A stretch of 64,000 bases of DNA, taken from NCBI GenBank assembly GCA_950022295.1, contig OX465600.1, forward strand, positions 233,141,782 through 233,205,781. Direction: 5' to 3'. The first letter of the stretch is position 1. Each line of letters begins with the position of its first letter. The DNA is from Bromus sterilis. Lineage: Eukaryota > Streptophyta > Magnoliopsida > Poales > Poaceae. Of the stretch, positions 34,953 through 46,910 are shown piece after piece. The notes beneath the pieces were generated by a model that worked only from the letters and a program-made list of their open reading frames with translations, did no database searches and had not been told where the DNA came from. A program made the translations under genes and the position numbers.

Positions 34953-36149
34953 AAGCCAGGCGCTGCAGTCGTCCGCTCGAAGATTGAGTCTGAGATGACA
35001 AAAGCACAAGAGGCCGAGCTGGAAGAAGCAGTCGCACCACAACAGGCAATGGTCATGGTGGTTGTCACCGCTCCGACCTGGGCACAGCCGATCAGAGATT
35101 TCCTAGTCGACGGGACTCTTCCCCCAGATGAAGTTGAAGCTAGGAAAATTCAGTGCCGATCTGGTGCGTACACCATCATCAACAATGAGATGATGCACAG
35201 AAGCGCAACTGGAGTTCTCCAACGATGTGTAAAAGAGGACAGGGGACTGGAGCTGCTCCGGGACATTCATCAAGGTGAATGCGGTCACCATGCATCAGCA
35301 ACAACAGACGTAGCCAAGGCTTTTCGCCATGGTTTTTATTGGCAGACTGCGCGAGCAGCAGCGGAGCATCTGGTGAAGCATTGCAACGGTTGTCAGCGAT
35401 TCAGAGCTAAGAGTCACCTCCCGGCATCAGCACTCAAAACAATCCCAATAACATGGCCGTTTGCGGTATGGGGACTGGACATGGTTGGGACGTTCAAGCG
35501 AGCAAGGGGTGGTTTGACCCACCTACTAGTTGCAGTCGATAAATTCACCAAGTGGATTGAGGCACGTCCGATCAAGAAGCTGGATGGTCCGACAACAGTC
35601 AGATTCATCGCCGACATCGCGAGCAAATATGGAATTCCCAACAGCATCATCGCCGACAACGGCACGAATTTTGCAAAGGGAGCATTGGCTCGGTATGCAT
35701 CCGAGTATGACATTCGGCTCGATGTGGCATCCGTGGCACACCCCCAGTCAAATGGCCAAGAAGAAAGAGCAAACGGCCTCATCCTGGCGGGTATCAAACC
35801 CCGGTTGGTTGAGCCGCTTGAGAGAGCACCCGGAGCATGGATTGAAGAACTTCTAGTAGTCTTGTGGAGCTTGAGAACCACACCCAACCGATCAACTGGT
35901 TTCACTCCATACTTCCTCGTGTATGGCTCAGAAGCAGTCATCCCAGCCGATATCGAGTTTGACTCGCCTCGGCACGCCTTATATACTGAAGCAGAAGCCA
36001 AGGAAGCTCGAGAAGACGGCGTCGATCTAAAAGAAGAAGCCTGCCTGTTGGCCCTATCCAGGTCGGAAATTTACCAACATAAGCTGCGACACTACCACAG
36101 CAAGAAGATCCGCCCCCTCACTTTTCGTGAGGGCGATTTGGTGCTCCAC

Positions 36150-39100
36150 TGTCACAACCCCAAGTTAGGTATGTGCTAGGTTAGCAAGTCACTTTGCATC
36201 ATGTTAAAAATTTCAAAAGAAATCAAAATGGGAGAGAGAACACCCCCAGATGAATTTATTTCAAATGGCCAGATAAAAAGTTGCTCCAAAAATTCCTTTT
36301 TTATTTTTGAAAACTCACATAAATGAGTATGATCACATATAAAGTGATGTGGTAGCAATCCCATGCTCATGGATTTTTCAAATATTCAAACAGGACCTTG
36401 GAATTAATCAAAAACCCCTATTTGAATTAAAATTCAATTGGTTTGAATTTTAAAAAGTGCCAAACTTTATAAATGGCTAGCCTAATATAATATGGGGGCA
36501 TATAAAAAGTTTCAGCATTTTAAAAAAATGCCTAGCTATTTCTTTTAGCATGGCCAACATAAAGACAGAAAAGAAATAGAAAAGAAAAACAAAAAAAGGG
36601 AAGAAGGCTTACCTGACGCCCTGGGCGAAGCCCACCTTCCCCAGCCGGCCCAACCCACAGGGGGACTCCCCTGTCGTCTTCCTCGGGCACGAGCACACAC
36701 CTGCGTGCCCGGCATGCCGCAACTGCCGTCGTGGCTTCCCCTCAACCCTCCCGTGCCTCATCTCGCAGCCGCGCACGTTTGGGAGACGCCCCGCGCTTTC
36801 TTTCCCCCATCCCTGGCCTCCATTCCTCCTCACCAGCGAAGAACTGCAAGGTCCCGAAACCCTAGCCGGCCATGGAGCTGCTCCGGCGTGGCCACTGAGC
36901 GAACCAGCGCGCGCCTTCGTGTCCATTCGACGCGCAGCCGAGGTCTCCTTCGAATCCCCCTCCCAATTTGAGCAAGGGCACGACTCCGGCGAAGTGGGCT
37001 TCGTCTTCTTCACCGCCGGCCGCCACGACTCCGACGTCAAATCCCGTGTCCTCCAGCTCCGCTCCGGCTCCGACGAGATCGTCAACAAGTTTGGGGTGAG
37101 CTTCCGCTTCATTTGCCCCCTCTCGTGACTCTCCTCGTGCTCTCCCTCACGAGTTCGCCGTTGCCCAAGCCCAGCCGCCTCCATGGCCGACGCCCCCGAT
37201 CTCTGGAGCACGCCAGTGACCCCCCAATGGGTCCACTGGACGCACGGGAGCACGAGCGACGTGCTGGTGCACTCCAATCCCTTCCCCGAGCCCTGGAGAG
37301 GAACTCCGGCGAGGCGCCGCCGTGGACAAAGCCATCGGCGTCAAGCCGATGCCATTAACCCCCTAACCCTGCTGCTAATCCCCCTCCTAACCCCGCTCAG
37401 TGAGGCTGACAGTGGCCCCCCTGGCCATTAACTAACCCCAATTAGTTTAAACAACAGATTTAATTAACCCCCCCACTGACAGCCCGGACCCACACGTCAG
37501 CAGCCCCCTGACGTCACCCTGACGTCAGGCTGACGCAGTAAATCACTTAAATGATTAAATTAATTCCAGAAAATCCAGAAAATAGCCAAATCTTTGGAAA
37601 TTCATAATTAATTCATTTTAACTCCAAATTGGTCAAATAATATGTCTAAAATTATCAGAAAAATCCAAGGAATATGAATATGGACTTTGTTTGTATGTTT
37701 GACCAATTTAAATTGGGTGAAAAGTGGCAAACATCCATATTGCTTTAATTTGAATTCAAATTTGGAGTGAATTTGCAAATGACTTTGCAACACACTTCTT
37801 TTAAATGATTTCATCCACACATCAGAGGCTTTACCTCACCTTTACAACATCACTTCATGATCAATCATTTCAAATGAACATTCATGGATTCAAATGCTTT
37901 TGAAATTCATTGATAAATCAAATGGAGTTTGAATTTGCATTTCAAATGCAATATACTCCTTTTAAATGGAATGCTCAACACATCAGTACCATGAACATCA
38001 CCTTATACAATTGATCATGTGCTTGTGCATTGTACCTTATGTTGATCACTTTGTTTGTATTGTTTGCTCGGATAGAAGTGGAGCCAGAACCCGAGATCAC
38101 CCCCTTCGTTGAAGACCCCGTGACTGAACCTCGTCAGCAAGGCAAGCAAACCCCCATTGATCATGTCGATAAAAACCCATTTCCCTCTCAGTCTCTCTTA
38201 TGCATGAAATAGGATGATCACCTTGTTATCGATTCTACCGCATAGTTGAACCCATTCCTTTGCATGACCTATCATCTTGTCACAGTAGTAAGCAAACCAC
38301 AATCCTAGCACATGTAGGAGTTGATTGATATCATGTGGCCCCTGCAACTGTTACTGCTTATTGCATGCTTAGAGTTTACAATGAGGATGCTTTTGATGTG
38401 AGTCGGGATGATAGTGAACATGGTGTTGATGGAAGTGAAACTGTGTTGGTGAATCTACCCTAATACAAGGTGAACGATGAGAGGTTGTGTAGGAGTACAT
38501 AGTGGGTTGTCTCGTTGAACACCGCCCTAAGCCCGAGTTCTTGTGTGGTGATCCAAGACGAAGAGTACTACCACATGTTGGGCACATGGACCCCCACTCA
38601 ACCTACTAACTCACCCCTTCTCAGTTCAATGAGTCGCATTAGTTCGGAGTTCTGGTTGGTCTGTGGCACGGTCTACGAAGTGGAAGAACGGCTATTCAGA
38701 CCGGCTTGGGACCCTGCACACATCTTCTGGGACCACATCGGTAAACCGGCCGGGTTCACGATGTGGATTCCAGCCCAGATAGGCGTCTCCATTGTACTTG
38801 AGTTGGCTGTGAGGTAAAAGTTGTGGAAATTATCCTCGCCGACACCCGCTTGAAGGGTGACGAGATCCCGGCGGTAATTGATCGTTTCATGTGTGTAGCA
38901 GTACACCCCTGCAGGGTTAATAAACTATTCGAATAGCCGCGTCCGCGGTAAGGGACTACTTGGAAAGCTGTGCTCAATTATTAGACAACTTGAACTGGAT
39001 ACTTATAAAACTTGCCAAGATAAGCGTGAGTTCTATGGCGTGCTTTCTCGTGGGGAAGTCGAGGAAGGCAACATAGTGGTGTAATTGGTTGGAGACATGT

Positions 39101-40070
39101 AGTGGACTCGTGTACGCTTCTTACCTCAAGTCTGGTACTCGTAGTTTAGGACTAGCCAAGTCAAAGCTAGCACTTCTGCAATTGAACCCCACCTCCCTTT
39201 GCCTTGATACATGTGCATGAGTAGTATAGTTCCTACGTAAGTCTTGCTGAGTACGACTTTGTACTCACGTTTGCTTATTCTATGTTTTAGATGAACCCTC
39301 CTGACCCCGAAGGTGGATTCTTCCTGGAGCTCGACGACTGATCAAGCTAGTGTAGTCCCAGTCAGCAGACTGGTTCCCTCGTGGAAGGGCTTGTTTATAG
39401 ATAAGGCTTCTCTAAGCCAATTGTTAAACTTGTCTGTACTCAGACCTACTTTGCTTCCGCATGTTTGATGTAATGTTGATCACAGACTTGTGATCTCTGT
39501 GTGCACTCTGTAAGAGTTATCAATAAAGTTGTATACGTTGTAGAGAATTGCAATGATACCTACTGTTCATACTAGACATGTGTGCTGCGTGTATGATTAT
39601 AACATGCATGTCTTAGTATGGGTTTTCGAGACCTTAGTTGTGATCTGGCTGGAGGTCTTTTATACACCAAGTGGCCCTTAGATGTGCGCAGCTTGGGGCA
39701 TTGCGATGCGATTGCTCGTGACTCCGTCACGTGCACACTTTGATGTATGATCGAGCCTGCCCTAGACCCCGACTAAGTGATCGGGCTGGAGTAAGTCTAT
39801 GTAAGGGTTATAATACAATCGATAGTATGGTTGAGGAGACTTGTCTATGAGTATGGGAGTTCAGCACCCATATCATTTAGACTTGTGTGCGGACGATGAG
39901 GACCCATCTCAGTTGATCATCCGGTCTGAATGGGATGCCCCTCACGTTCGATGCTTTCCGAGAACGTTCTGTGCTTGGCCTTGTCTGCTTAGACAAGTGG
40001 GTACGGTTCTCGGCTCTCCATATGATTGTGTTGTAGCGAGTCTTGCATACGCTAACCCCGGGTCCCGACA
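36150..40070 (+). mobile_element. solo LTR of a long-LTR Ty3 chromovirus
   Basis: 3921 bp from TGTCACAACCCC to GGGTCCCGACA, flanked by the 5-bp duplication TCCAC (36145-36149 and 40071-40075). There is no internal coding region, so it is a solo LTR left by LTR-LTR recombination. It disrupts the integrase C terminus of the Tat element. It shares the layout of the LTR at 3469-7743: AT-rich start, GC-rich block with AAACCCTAGC at 36857, splice-like sites, and a conserved CTATTCGAATAGCCG(C/T)G block. The primary sequence is otherwise strongly diverged, indicating a different family. Confidence 0.92.
38076..38141 (+). other. putative exon B inside the solo LTR
   Basis: The acceptor-like TTTGCTCGGATAG precedes it and CAAG|GCAAGC follows. 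After two leading bases it reads an acidic peptide including TPFVEDPVTEPRQQ, the counterpart of the segment at 5644-5724. Inference from conservation only. Confidence 0.45.
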
Positions 40071-40267
40071 TCCACCGAATCCAGAAGTCAGACGGTCAGC
40101 ACAAAATGTCCTCACCTTGGGAAGGTCCTTTTGTCGTCAGCCGAGCACTCAAGAACAATGCATACTACCTCATCGATTGCAACCAAGGCACTCGGCACAA
40201 GGACACTTCAGGAGTTGAAACGCAGCGTCCCTGGAACGCCGAGATGTTATGCCCGTTTTACAGTTGA

Positions 40268-40990
40268 GTCGTACGAATGTATTCATGCTATCTTGCAATC
40301 AATCAGTAAATCTGTCATGCATCTAAAAGATAGCATTCAATTGCCTTTATATGATTCTTTTGTTTTCAAGCAAGCCTCATTCGACAACGCTTTGTCATCC
40401 CCGAGATGTGTGAAAAACTCACTGGGGACTGACCGACCATACGTTCACGAAGTATAAGGTGAGAAACCATGAGAACTGCAGGTTCGGAACCGAGCTAGCA
40501 CTTGACGCGAGCACAGATCACAAGTTGGTTGTGGCATCGATGAAAGCGGCGGCTGGTCGGACCTGCGGCGTTACCTCGCGAACTAAAAAACACTCTAAAA
40601 AAAGAACTGCGGCCGACTGCGCCATTCACCGATTGCGTCCCCGATCGATGCACCGAGCAATCGGCAAGGAGCAATCAGTCGTTTGTTCTATGCAGAATCC
40701 TTCTGCACTGGCGCTCGAGTAGCTCAGTTCCATTGACCAGGCCCAGAGTGGAGCACGATCCTTTGAGCCGACCTTAGAACGCACGTCGGCTGTCGGTGAA
40801 CATGGAATCGTGTCCCCAAGGGAAAAATGGCAAAGGCAAAAGCGAAAAGGCAGAAAGCACGAAGTTGATCACATAAGAAATTCATGCAACAAGCAAAGAT
40901 AAAAGGCTCAAGGCCGAATAGGTTCATTACATCAAACCACCCCCAGTGGGTGTCCTCGGAATCTTGCAAGTCTTGCGAAAGTTTGCAGCA
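40268..40990 (+). other. Tat element, region between pol and the antisense gene
   Basis: No supported ORF on either strand. It contains a stretch with repeated CGATTGCG/AATCGG words typical of this element. It probably includes 3' ends of both the pol transcript and the antisense transcript. Confidence 0.5.
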
Positions 40991-41010
40991 AAGGAAATAA
41001 AATAAACTAA

Positions 41011-44000
41011 TCATGCGTCGGGAGCAGAAGAGACTGGAGCTGCCGGCGGCGTGGCTGAAGCAGTCGGAGCTGTCGGCGGAGCGGCTGAAGTGGTTGGAGC
41101 TTTCGGCGGTGCGGTCGAGGCAGTCAGAGTAATTGATGGCGCCTGCGTAATGGCCGGAATTGTTTGCTCCGGTGCAGTCGGAGCCTCGTGCGTAGCAGCA
41201 ACCTCTGATTGCTCCGGCTCAACCGAATCCTCCTTTGCCTTGGAAGAATCTACGTCAGTTGTCTTGGCGCTAGTCCTTCCGGAGGTGGCCTTTGGCGAAG
41301 TATGAGAGGAGCTACTGCCAGATAAGCCATCTTGGTACAAATGGGTGCTCAAGGGGCGAGCTGGCTGACTTCCATGACCTCCTCTGGCGCGGCTGTCAGC
41401 AGAGGGGCTGTCGTCGGCCTGAGCGGCTATCGACAGTGGAGCAATCGGCATCCCAGCATTGTCAAGAATTGGAGTGTAATCAGTGTGAGGGAACCACCCA
41501 ACCATGGTCGTCGCAAGGCGATTTACCTGGGAATAGGCGCTCTCAAGAAGACCTAACGCCCAGTCTCGCATGGTGTAAAGACGAGCTAAGCTCAGCTTGG
41601 GATACCAGCTCAGCACAGTTTGAAGCGACGTCTCCACACCAGTCCGAGCCGCTGAATCAAGCAAAGCCTCGACCCGGCGGGGAGCAGCCTTGAGAAGCAG
41701 CATCACCTATTCATTGGTAGCATTGGGAGCATCTCCTTGCTCCGAATCTTCCTCGTCGGACTCGTTGGTGCCAGCTGAAGATCCCTCACCATGGCGCATG
41801 CGCCCGAGTGCTTGCTTCAGCTCGGCAGGCCTCCAAAGCAGCTCGGCAAGCTTCTGGACGCCCAATTTAAACGCGAAGACGCTGCCAAGAATCACGAGAA
41901 TGCGAGCCTCGGTAGCAATGATGAATTCCCGAGGACTCCATCCCTCGGCTTCGGTCCTCACCGGCCAACCCTCTTCTGATTGGATTTGCCTTTCTTCAGC
42001 AACTGCATGTTGAGCAGTGGATTCGGAGGCAGGCCAGCGCTCTGCATCAAAAGGTTAAGCGTAAGAAGATCCAAAAGAGAAGAAATCGACAAGAAAACCG
42101 AGACAAGAAGGATATCTCACCAGAAAGAAGGGAATCCATCTCGCGCAGTCCCTCGAGATTAGCTCTGGCCTCACGTCGGGCTTTGGTCAGCTCGTCATTG
42201 TGGCGCAGCGTCATGGCATCCAACTTGGCCACGACATCATCTCTCTTTGCTTGCAGAGCGGCCCGATCAGTCACCGTAGCATCGCGCTCTGAGCGTAGAG
42301 CATCAGCAGTCGCGACTTGAGCCGAGATCACCTCCTCCAGCTCAGCTTTGTGACTGGATTTCAGCGCGGTCATCTCTCCCCGCAGCCGCTCGGCAGACCG
42401 AGATAGATCGGGCTCATCAGCTCGCAGGCGCTCAAGCTCCTGCCGGGCAGCAATGAGCTCGGGGCCTTGACAGTCGAGCTTCTCCACTAGCTCGGCTACC
42501 AGGCCCTGAAGAGCAGTGACAGTGGGCAAGGATGCAGCCACAACTGCAATGTTGTTGTGAGGAAAAAGTTAGAATCAGAGGGCAAAATCAATCGGTTGGT
42601 GATCAGCAAGATTACCTGTTAGCTCGGCAACTTTGGCGGTCTACTGGTTCACTTGGAGCTGAGCAAAGGCGAGGAGTCGCAAGCTGGCGGAGTAAGATTC
42701 GAGTAAGTTCTCAAAAACCTGGCGTTTTTCCTCGGAGGCAGCCTGAATAAAAGTAGAAGTCAGTCGCAAAAAAAAGCAAAAGTCGAGAGAAGATCCGAGC
42801 TGATTACAAAGAAATCTCCCCGAATCTCGGGGACTACACCCAGTGGGTGCGCTTGCGCGCAACTACTTGAGGGAAGATCCACCGATCTGAGGACGACATG
42901 AGAAAATAAGAATCAGAGAAGATTCGGGCTGATTGCAAGCAATCGGACCGAATCTCGGGGACTACACCCAGTGGGTGCGCTTGCACGCCCCCACTAAGAG
43001 AAGGAAACTTACAGTGTGATTGCGGTCGATGAGTTCGAGCTCCTGAAGCACGCCGACGGAAAATTCTTTACTTGGTTGTAGGACGAAGCCATAGTGCCAT
43101 GAGAGGCCAGGGGAAAGCGGCGCGAGGAGTCGGGCTCAGGGCCAGCAGGACCGGTGCGAGAGTATTCCACGTGGAAGTGCTCCACCGAGTGCATCTGCGA
43201 TTCAGGAGTAGCATACGAGGTCTTCGCCGACGCCGGCTGAGGAATCAAAGCTTTGGAAGCAACAGCAGTCGAGGGCGGCGCTGAAGTCGCTGGTGGGGCA
43301 GTAACGCTTAGAGTTGGCGCAGTTGTTGGAGGAAGAGACACCATCACGATTGGTGGGGTGGCTGTGGCGATGGCACGGTGGATTTGATGGTAAGACCGCG
43401 GCGGGGATGGAGAAATTGGAGGATCCGATTGCAGCCCCTCGGTGTCGGTGGCTTCCAGGTCAACGATATCCTTAGGAGCCACATAATCTTTGGGGAGAGG
43501 CTTAATTGGAAGCTTGCTCGGAGGCTTGGCGAGGTCGGCGCGGGCTTTCTTGGCTTTGCGCTCGGCTTCCTTCGCCGAAAGAGGAGCAATCGGCGGTCGT
43601 TTTCTGGTGCCATCGGCATGGACGGAGGTGGTAGAGGCAATCGGGCCAGTGATGGCAGGAACCTCGCGATCAATATCATCCAGGTCAATAGCAGCCCTGA
43701 GAAGAAAAAAGGGATAAGAAACACAGAGAGAAGAAGAATGTAAAGGATGAGTCGGAAGGGCAGATCATTACCCAACGGACATCGGAGCTCCGCGGGGCAT
43801 CCGGAAGAACAGGGGCAGAATGTCTAGAGGGGCATCCTACAGAACTAGGCCGACCTTGGGCTTGACACCGGGAGCTTTCCCAGTCTGAGCCCGAGTGCAC
43901 CCAGTCTGAGGGGCCTTCCCCTTCAAAGCAGCCACCGCAGCCGTTGCACCTTTGCCGGTTGCAGCGCTAGAAGTCGAACCATCAGCTCAAGAGCGTTTGA

Positions 44001-45277
44001 GTGGCGCCTTCTTGGGTTCGGGATGCGAATCTGCACCGGAATCTCCAAACTTTGAGGCACTGTCATCATCACTCCATTCATCCAGAAAGCGTTCGAAAGA
44101 GGAGTCGCGCATACCCCCTTGGTCTACCGCACCGGCGTCGGCAGGGTCATCCTCGGCGTCGGAGTCGGAAGTGGGGGAGCCATCGTACTCGAGGTCGGTC
44201 GGGTCCTCCTCGGAGTGATCAGGGGCGAAGGAGCCGGCAACCTGGCCGTCTTGCATCACGACAGTCGCAATGAAGTACTAGAAGGAAATAAGCAAGATAT
44301 CATGAAAACATGTGAGCAGCCGAGCAATCAGGCAAAAAATAGGCAATCGAAGCATACCTCTGGAGGGGGGAGCCCGTTGTGAAGGCATTTTAGGCCGAAC
44401 TTGAAGGGATTCGGCGTCGGGATGCTGGTGAGTGCTTTCACTCGGAAGCGCAGCGCTTTGCTGCTCAGTTTCTTGGTGCAGATCCGAGTTGGATCCCTCC
44501 AGGTAGCCATGTCGCAGATCCGGTGCACTCGGCGCTGAAGTGGGAGCACTCGGACCTGAAGCCATGTGGCCACGAGGTCATACGCCTGCAGGCCGTCCTT
44601 CTCCAGCTGAGCAATCCGAGCTACCTGGGCATCAATGTCGCAGTCGCCAACTCCGAGCTTGGTCGACCATTGATATTTCTCAATCGGCGGGGCGAGCTGG
44701 AATTCAGGCAGATTGATGAGGCCGGGGCCGGCGTCAGGAGATCAGACGTAAAAGAAAGTTGTTTGCCAGTCTTTGCAAGACTTGATGATGGCAGGAGACT
44801 CATAGCCCTACTTGCTGGAGTAGAGGATGCAACCGCCGCAATCGGTCATGGCTTGTCTTCCCCTTCTGGATTCGACAGCATGTTTCCGGTCCGAGCCATG
44901 TGACCTCGGATGTGGAAGAGACGCTTCCACATCCCGATGCTCGGCCGGATGCTGAGGTAGCCCTCGCAGAGAGTGACAAAACCCGACATCGCCATGATGA
45001 AGTTGTCGGCGAGATGATGCAGTTCCAGTCGATGGAAGTCGAGGAACTCCCAGAAGAACGTGCTCACCGGCAGCCCGAAGCCGCGCTTGAAGTGCGCGGC
45101 AAAGACTATGCCCTCACCGACGCGCGGCTCTGGCACAATCTCCTCGCCGGGAGCACGCCATTGGATGCCGACCGGCATCTTGCGCGAGTGGATTAGTTGG
45201 CGGATCTCACCCTCGTTGACCGTGGAGACTTTCCACCGGCCACGGCTAGCGGCGGATTTCTCGTCCGTGGCGGCCAT
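41011..45277 (-). pseudogene. antisense gene of the Tat element (putative gypsy-type transposon protein)
   Basis: Read on the minus strand, the N-terminal segment from ATG 45277 (MAATDEKSAASRGRW) contains GFGLPVSTFFWEFLDFHRLE and FVTLCEGYLSIRPS. That is the domain annotated as putative gypsy-type transposon (Transposase_28, PF04195) as I remember it. Homology resumes in other frames to about 44330, interrupted by stops. Then come an acidic segment (44259-43987), a P/A/T-rich segment (43482-43009), a coiled coil (42541-42047, rich in ELERLR and AELEEV heptads) and a C-terminal part (41961-41011) with one TAG at 41707. The stretches between may be introns. Tat elements are known for an antisense gene of unclear function here. 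This copy is decayed. Confidence 0.7.
42789..42989 (-). repeat. two copies of a 72-bp unit within the antisense gene
   Basis: Units at 42789-42860 and 42918-42989 share CGAATCTCGGGGACTACACC and CAGTGGGTGCGCTTGC (period 129 bp). They lie in what would be introns of the antisense gene. A fragment CCCAGTGGGTGTCCTCGG recurs near 40942. Confidence 0.8.
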
Positions 45278-46045
45278 GTCATCCTCTAGGACGGCGGTGA
45301 GAAAAAACCGAAAAGGAAGGAGAAGGAGATGGCGACAGCAAGGGCTAGCGACCGAAGGTGCGGCGAAGGTGGAGCGCGCGAGCAGGTGGAAGAAAGTTTG
45401 CGCGGTGCGGTGACGCCATGAGCGCGCAGGACGGATCTCGCTGGAGCAGTAAAAATGCGGCGGCGCGAGGAGGAGAGCAAGGGCGAGGAAAAAGAAGAGG
45501 TGGGAGAGATGAGCCCGAGGAGCCCCCCCGTGACTTATATGGGCGGCGGGGGCGAGTGGGATCGTGGGTGCGAGTCGTGTGGCCCGGTATGGCCGCGTGT
45601 ACCAAGAGGTGGGCCAGCGGTTTCGGCACAGAAGATCGTGGCACAGAAGGCGAGGCATGCGCAGTAACTTCCCGTCGCGCGTGGGTCATGGGGCCCGGGG
45701 CATTAACTGCACCCGGGGAATCGGAACCGACGTGCGACGTGGGTTGGTCAGATTTTCGGTCAAAAGTAACCGCTGGAGAAGCAATCTGTCGCACCTGATC
45801 TCATCTCGATGAAATTCTGCCAGAAGAAGTTTTTTCAAAAAACACGAAAGCAGTCAGCAAGGTCGTGGTTTAGATCGGATAAAGCACATGTCTGGTCGGC
45901 CGGGCGTAATCTTCGAGCTGAGAATCCAGCTCGGAATGATGAACCCGATGAGGCCAGAACAATCAAAGCACGAAGAAAGGAAAAGAAAAACTGCAAAGGC
46001 CCCACAGTCAAGCAACCGTGGGACCTTTACAGCTTTAGGGGCTAG
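45278..46045. other. Tat element, upstream region of the antisense gene
   Basis: GC-rich stretch before the 3' LTR. A longer minus-strand frame extends upstream to 45658 but its composition is that of a leader. This is where the antisense promoter would lie. No coding call is made. Confidence 0.45.
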
Positions 46046-46905
46046 TGTCAGGGGAATGATACCCGGGTAGGGTCACCCAGACGAAAGCAATATTTCAAGA
46101 GAAGGCTGGGGCCGATTGGGCTGCAGCTGGGCCGAGCTAGGCAGTAGCATGGCCGATTTCCCTCAACCAATCGACCATGCCGAATGCGAGCAGTCGGCCC
46201 AGGCGCAATCGGCTCACCCTTCAATCGGCTCAAGAGTTGACCTTGCCCAGGTCGGAGCGCCTGGTACAAGGTCATAAATGCATGATCCCGAGGGATCCGG
46301 GTGGCAGCAAGCCAAGTCACTTCGCCGATCTGTTAGAGGAGAGTTGTCACCATTTCCTCTGAATCCGCAGACAGGACGACAAGACCAGAGATCATAGCTC
46401 CAATGTTCACTCATCATAACCTACAAGCTACAACATGGGCAGCCGCTTGACAGGTCCGGATCAACCAGATATTTGCAGTCGGTGGACCCCAGCCGACGAG
46501 AGGATGACAGCTGGGGCTAGTACCCGACTGAAATGACCGTAGTACCCCGAGCTCACACTACAAGAGCTCGGGGTACCCCTCCTGCGAGAGGGACGCCCCC
46601 ATTCGCATTTACTTCACACAGTACTTCCCGTAGAGAAGCAGGTGAGAACCATGCCCACGGCATGTCTCTTCTTCCTCTGAACAGCTCCAGGAGCATTGAT
46701 TGTAGTTCGTGAGATCATGTATATCAAGCAGACAAGCAGGAGTAGGGGTGTTATCTCTCCGGAGAGCCCCGAACCTGGGTACATCGTGGTGTCCTTCACC
46801 GTGCTTGTGCCCAACCCGATTCTGGCACCATCGACATAGTTCTCCCTCGAGTCTTCCCCTCTCTTTAGCCATCCCTATGGCATCTTTTGTTACTATGCGA
46901 CGACA
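46046..46905 (+). repeat. 3' LTR of the Tat element
   Basis: 860 bp, TGTCAGGGGAAT to GCGACGACA, followed by the CAAAG duplication. The TATA-like CTATAAGA of the 5' LTR reads CTACAAGA here, near 46558. Confidence 0.93.
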
Positions 46906-46910
46906 CAAAG

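Larger units (their letters stand above)
23475..40267 (+). pseudogene. Tat-element pol, split by two insertions
   Basis: Segments 23475-25875, 34318-36149 and 40076-40267 read in one consistent frame once the two insertions and their target duplications are discounted. Order: protease (VLINPGSTINILY, about 23695-23740), RT (FLDATVGYHQIK; YVDDLV near 24880), RNase H, a second archaeal-type RNase H (MHFDGS near 25740, continuing at 34318), then integrase with a zinc finger (CNGCQRF), catalytic GLDMVG, IADNGTNF and QSNGQEER, and a tail SSPWEGPFVV. The protease D is replaced by N. In-frame stops lie at 23868, 24294, 24573, 34722 and 34927. It cannot make a working polyprotein. Confidence 0.9.
20389..46905 (+). 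mobile_element. Ty3 element of the Tat lineage, full length with nested insertions
   Basis: Two 860-bp LTRs (20389-21248 and 46046-46905) flank gag, pol and a long 3' region with an antisense gene. The 5-bp target-site duplication CAAAG is intact at 20384-20388 and 46906-46910. A second RNase H domain between RT and integrase and an antisense ORF downstream of pol are hallmarks of Tat elements such as Grande, RIRE2 and Retand (family knowledge). Removing the copia element and the solo LTR leaves an element of about 14.2 kb. Confidence 0.93.

Noticed and set aside
36545..37431. Long ORFs on both strands of the solo LTR, including a 222-codon minus frame
   Set aside because: Same GC-rich LTR block, no known motifs, no agreement between copies.
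43378..45800. Plus-strand ORFs downstream of Tat pol
   Set aside because: They are shadows of the minus-strand antisense gene, which carries the recognisable domain and coiled coil.
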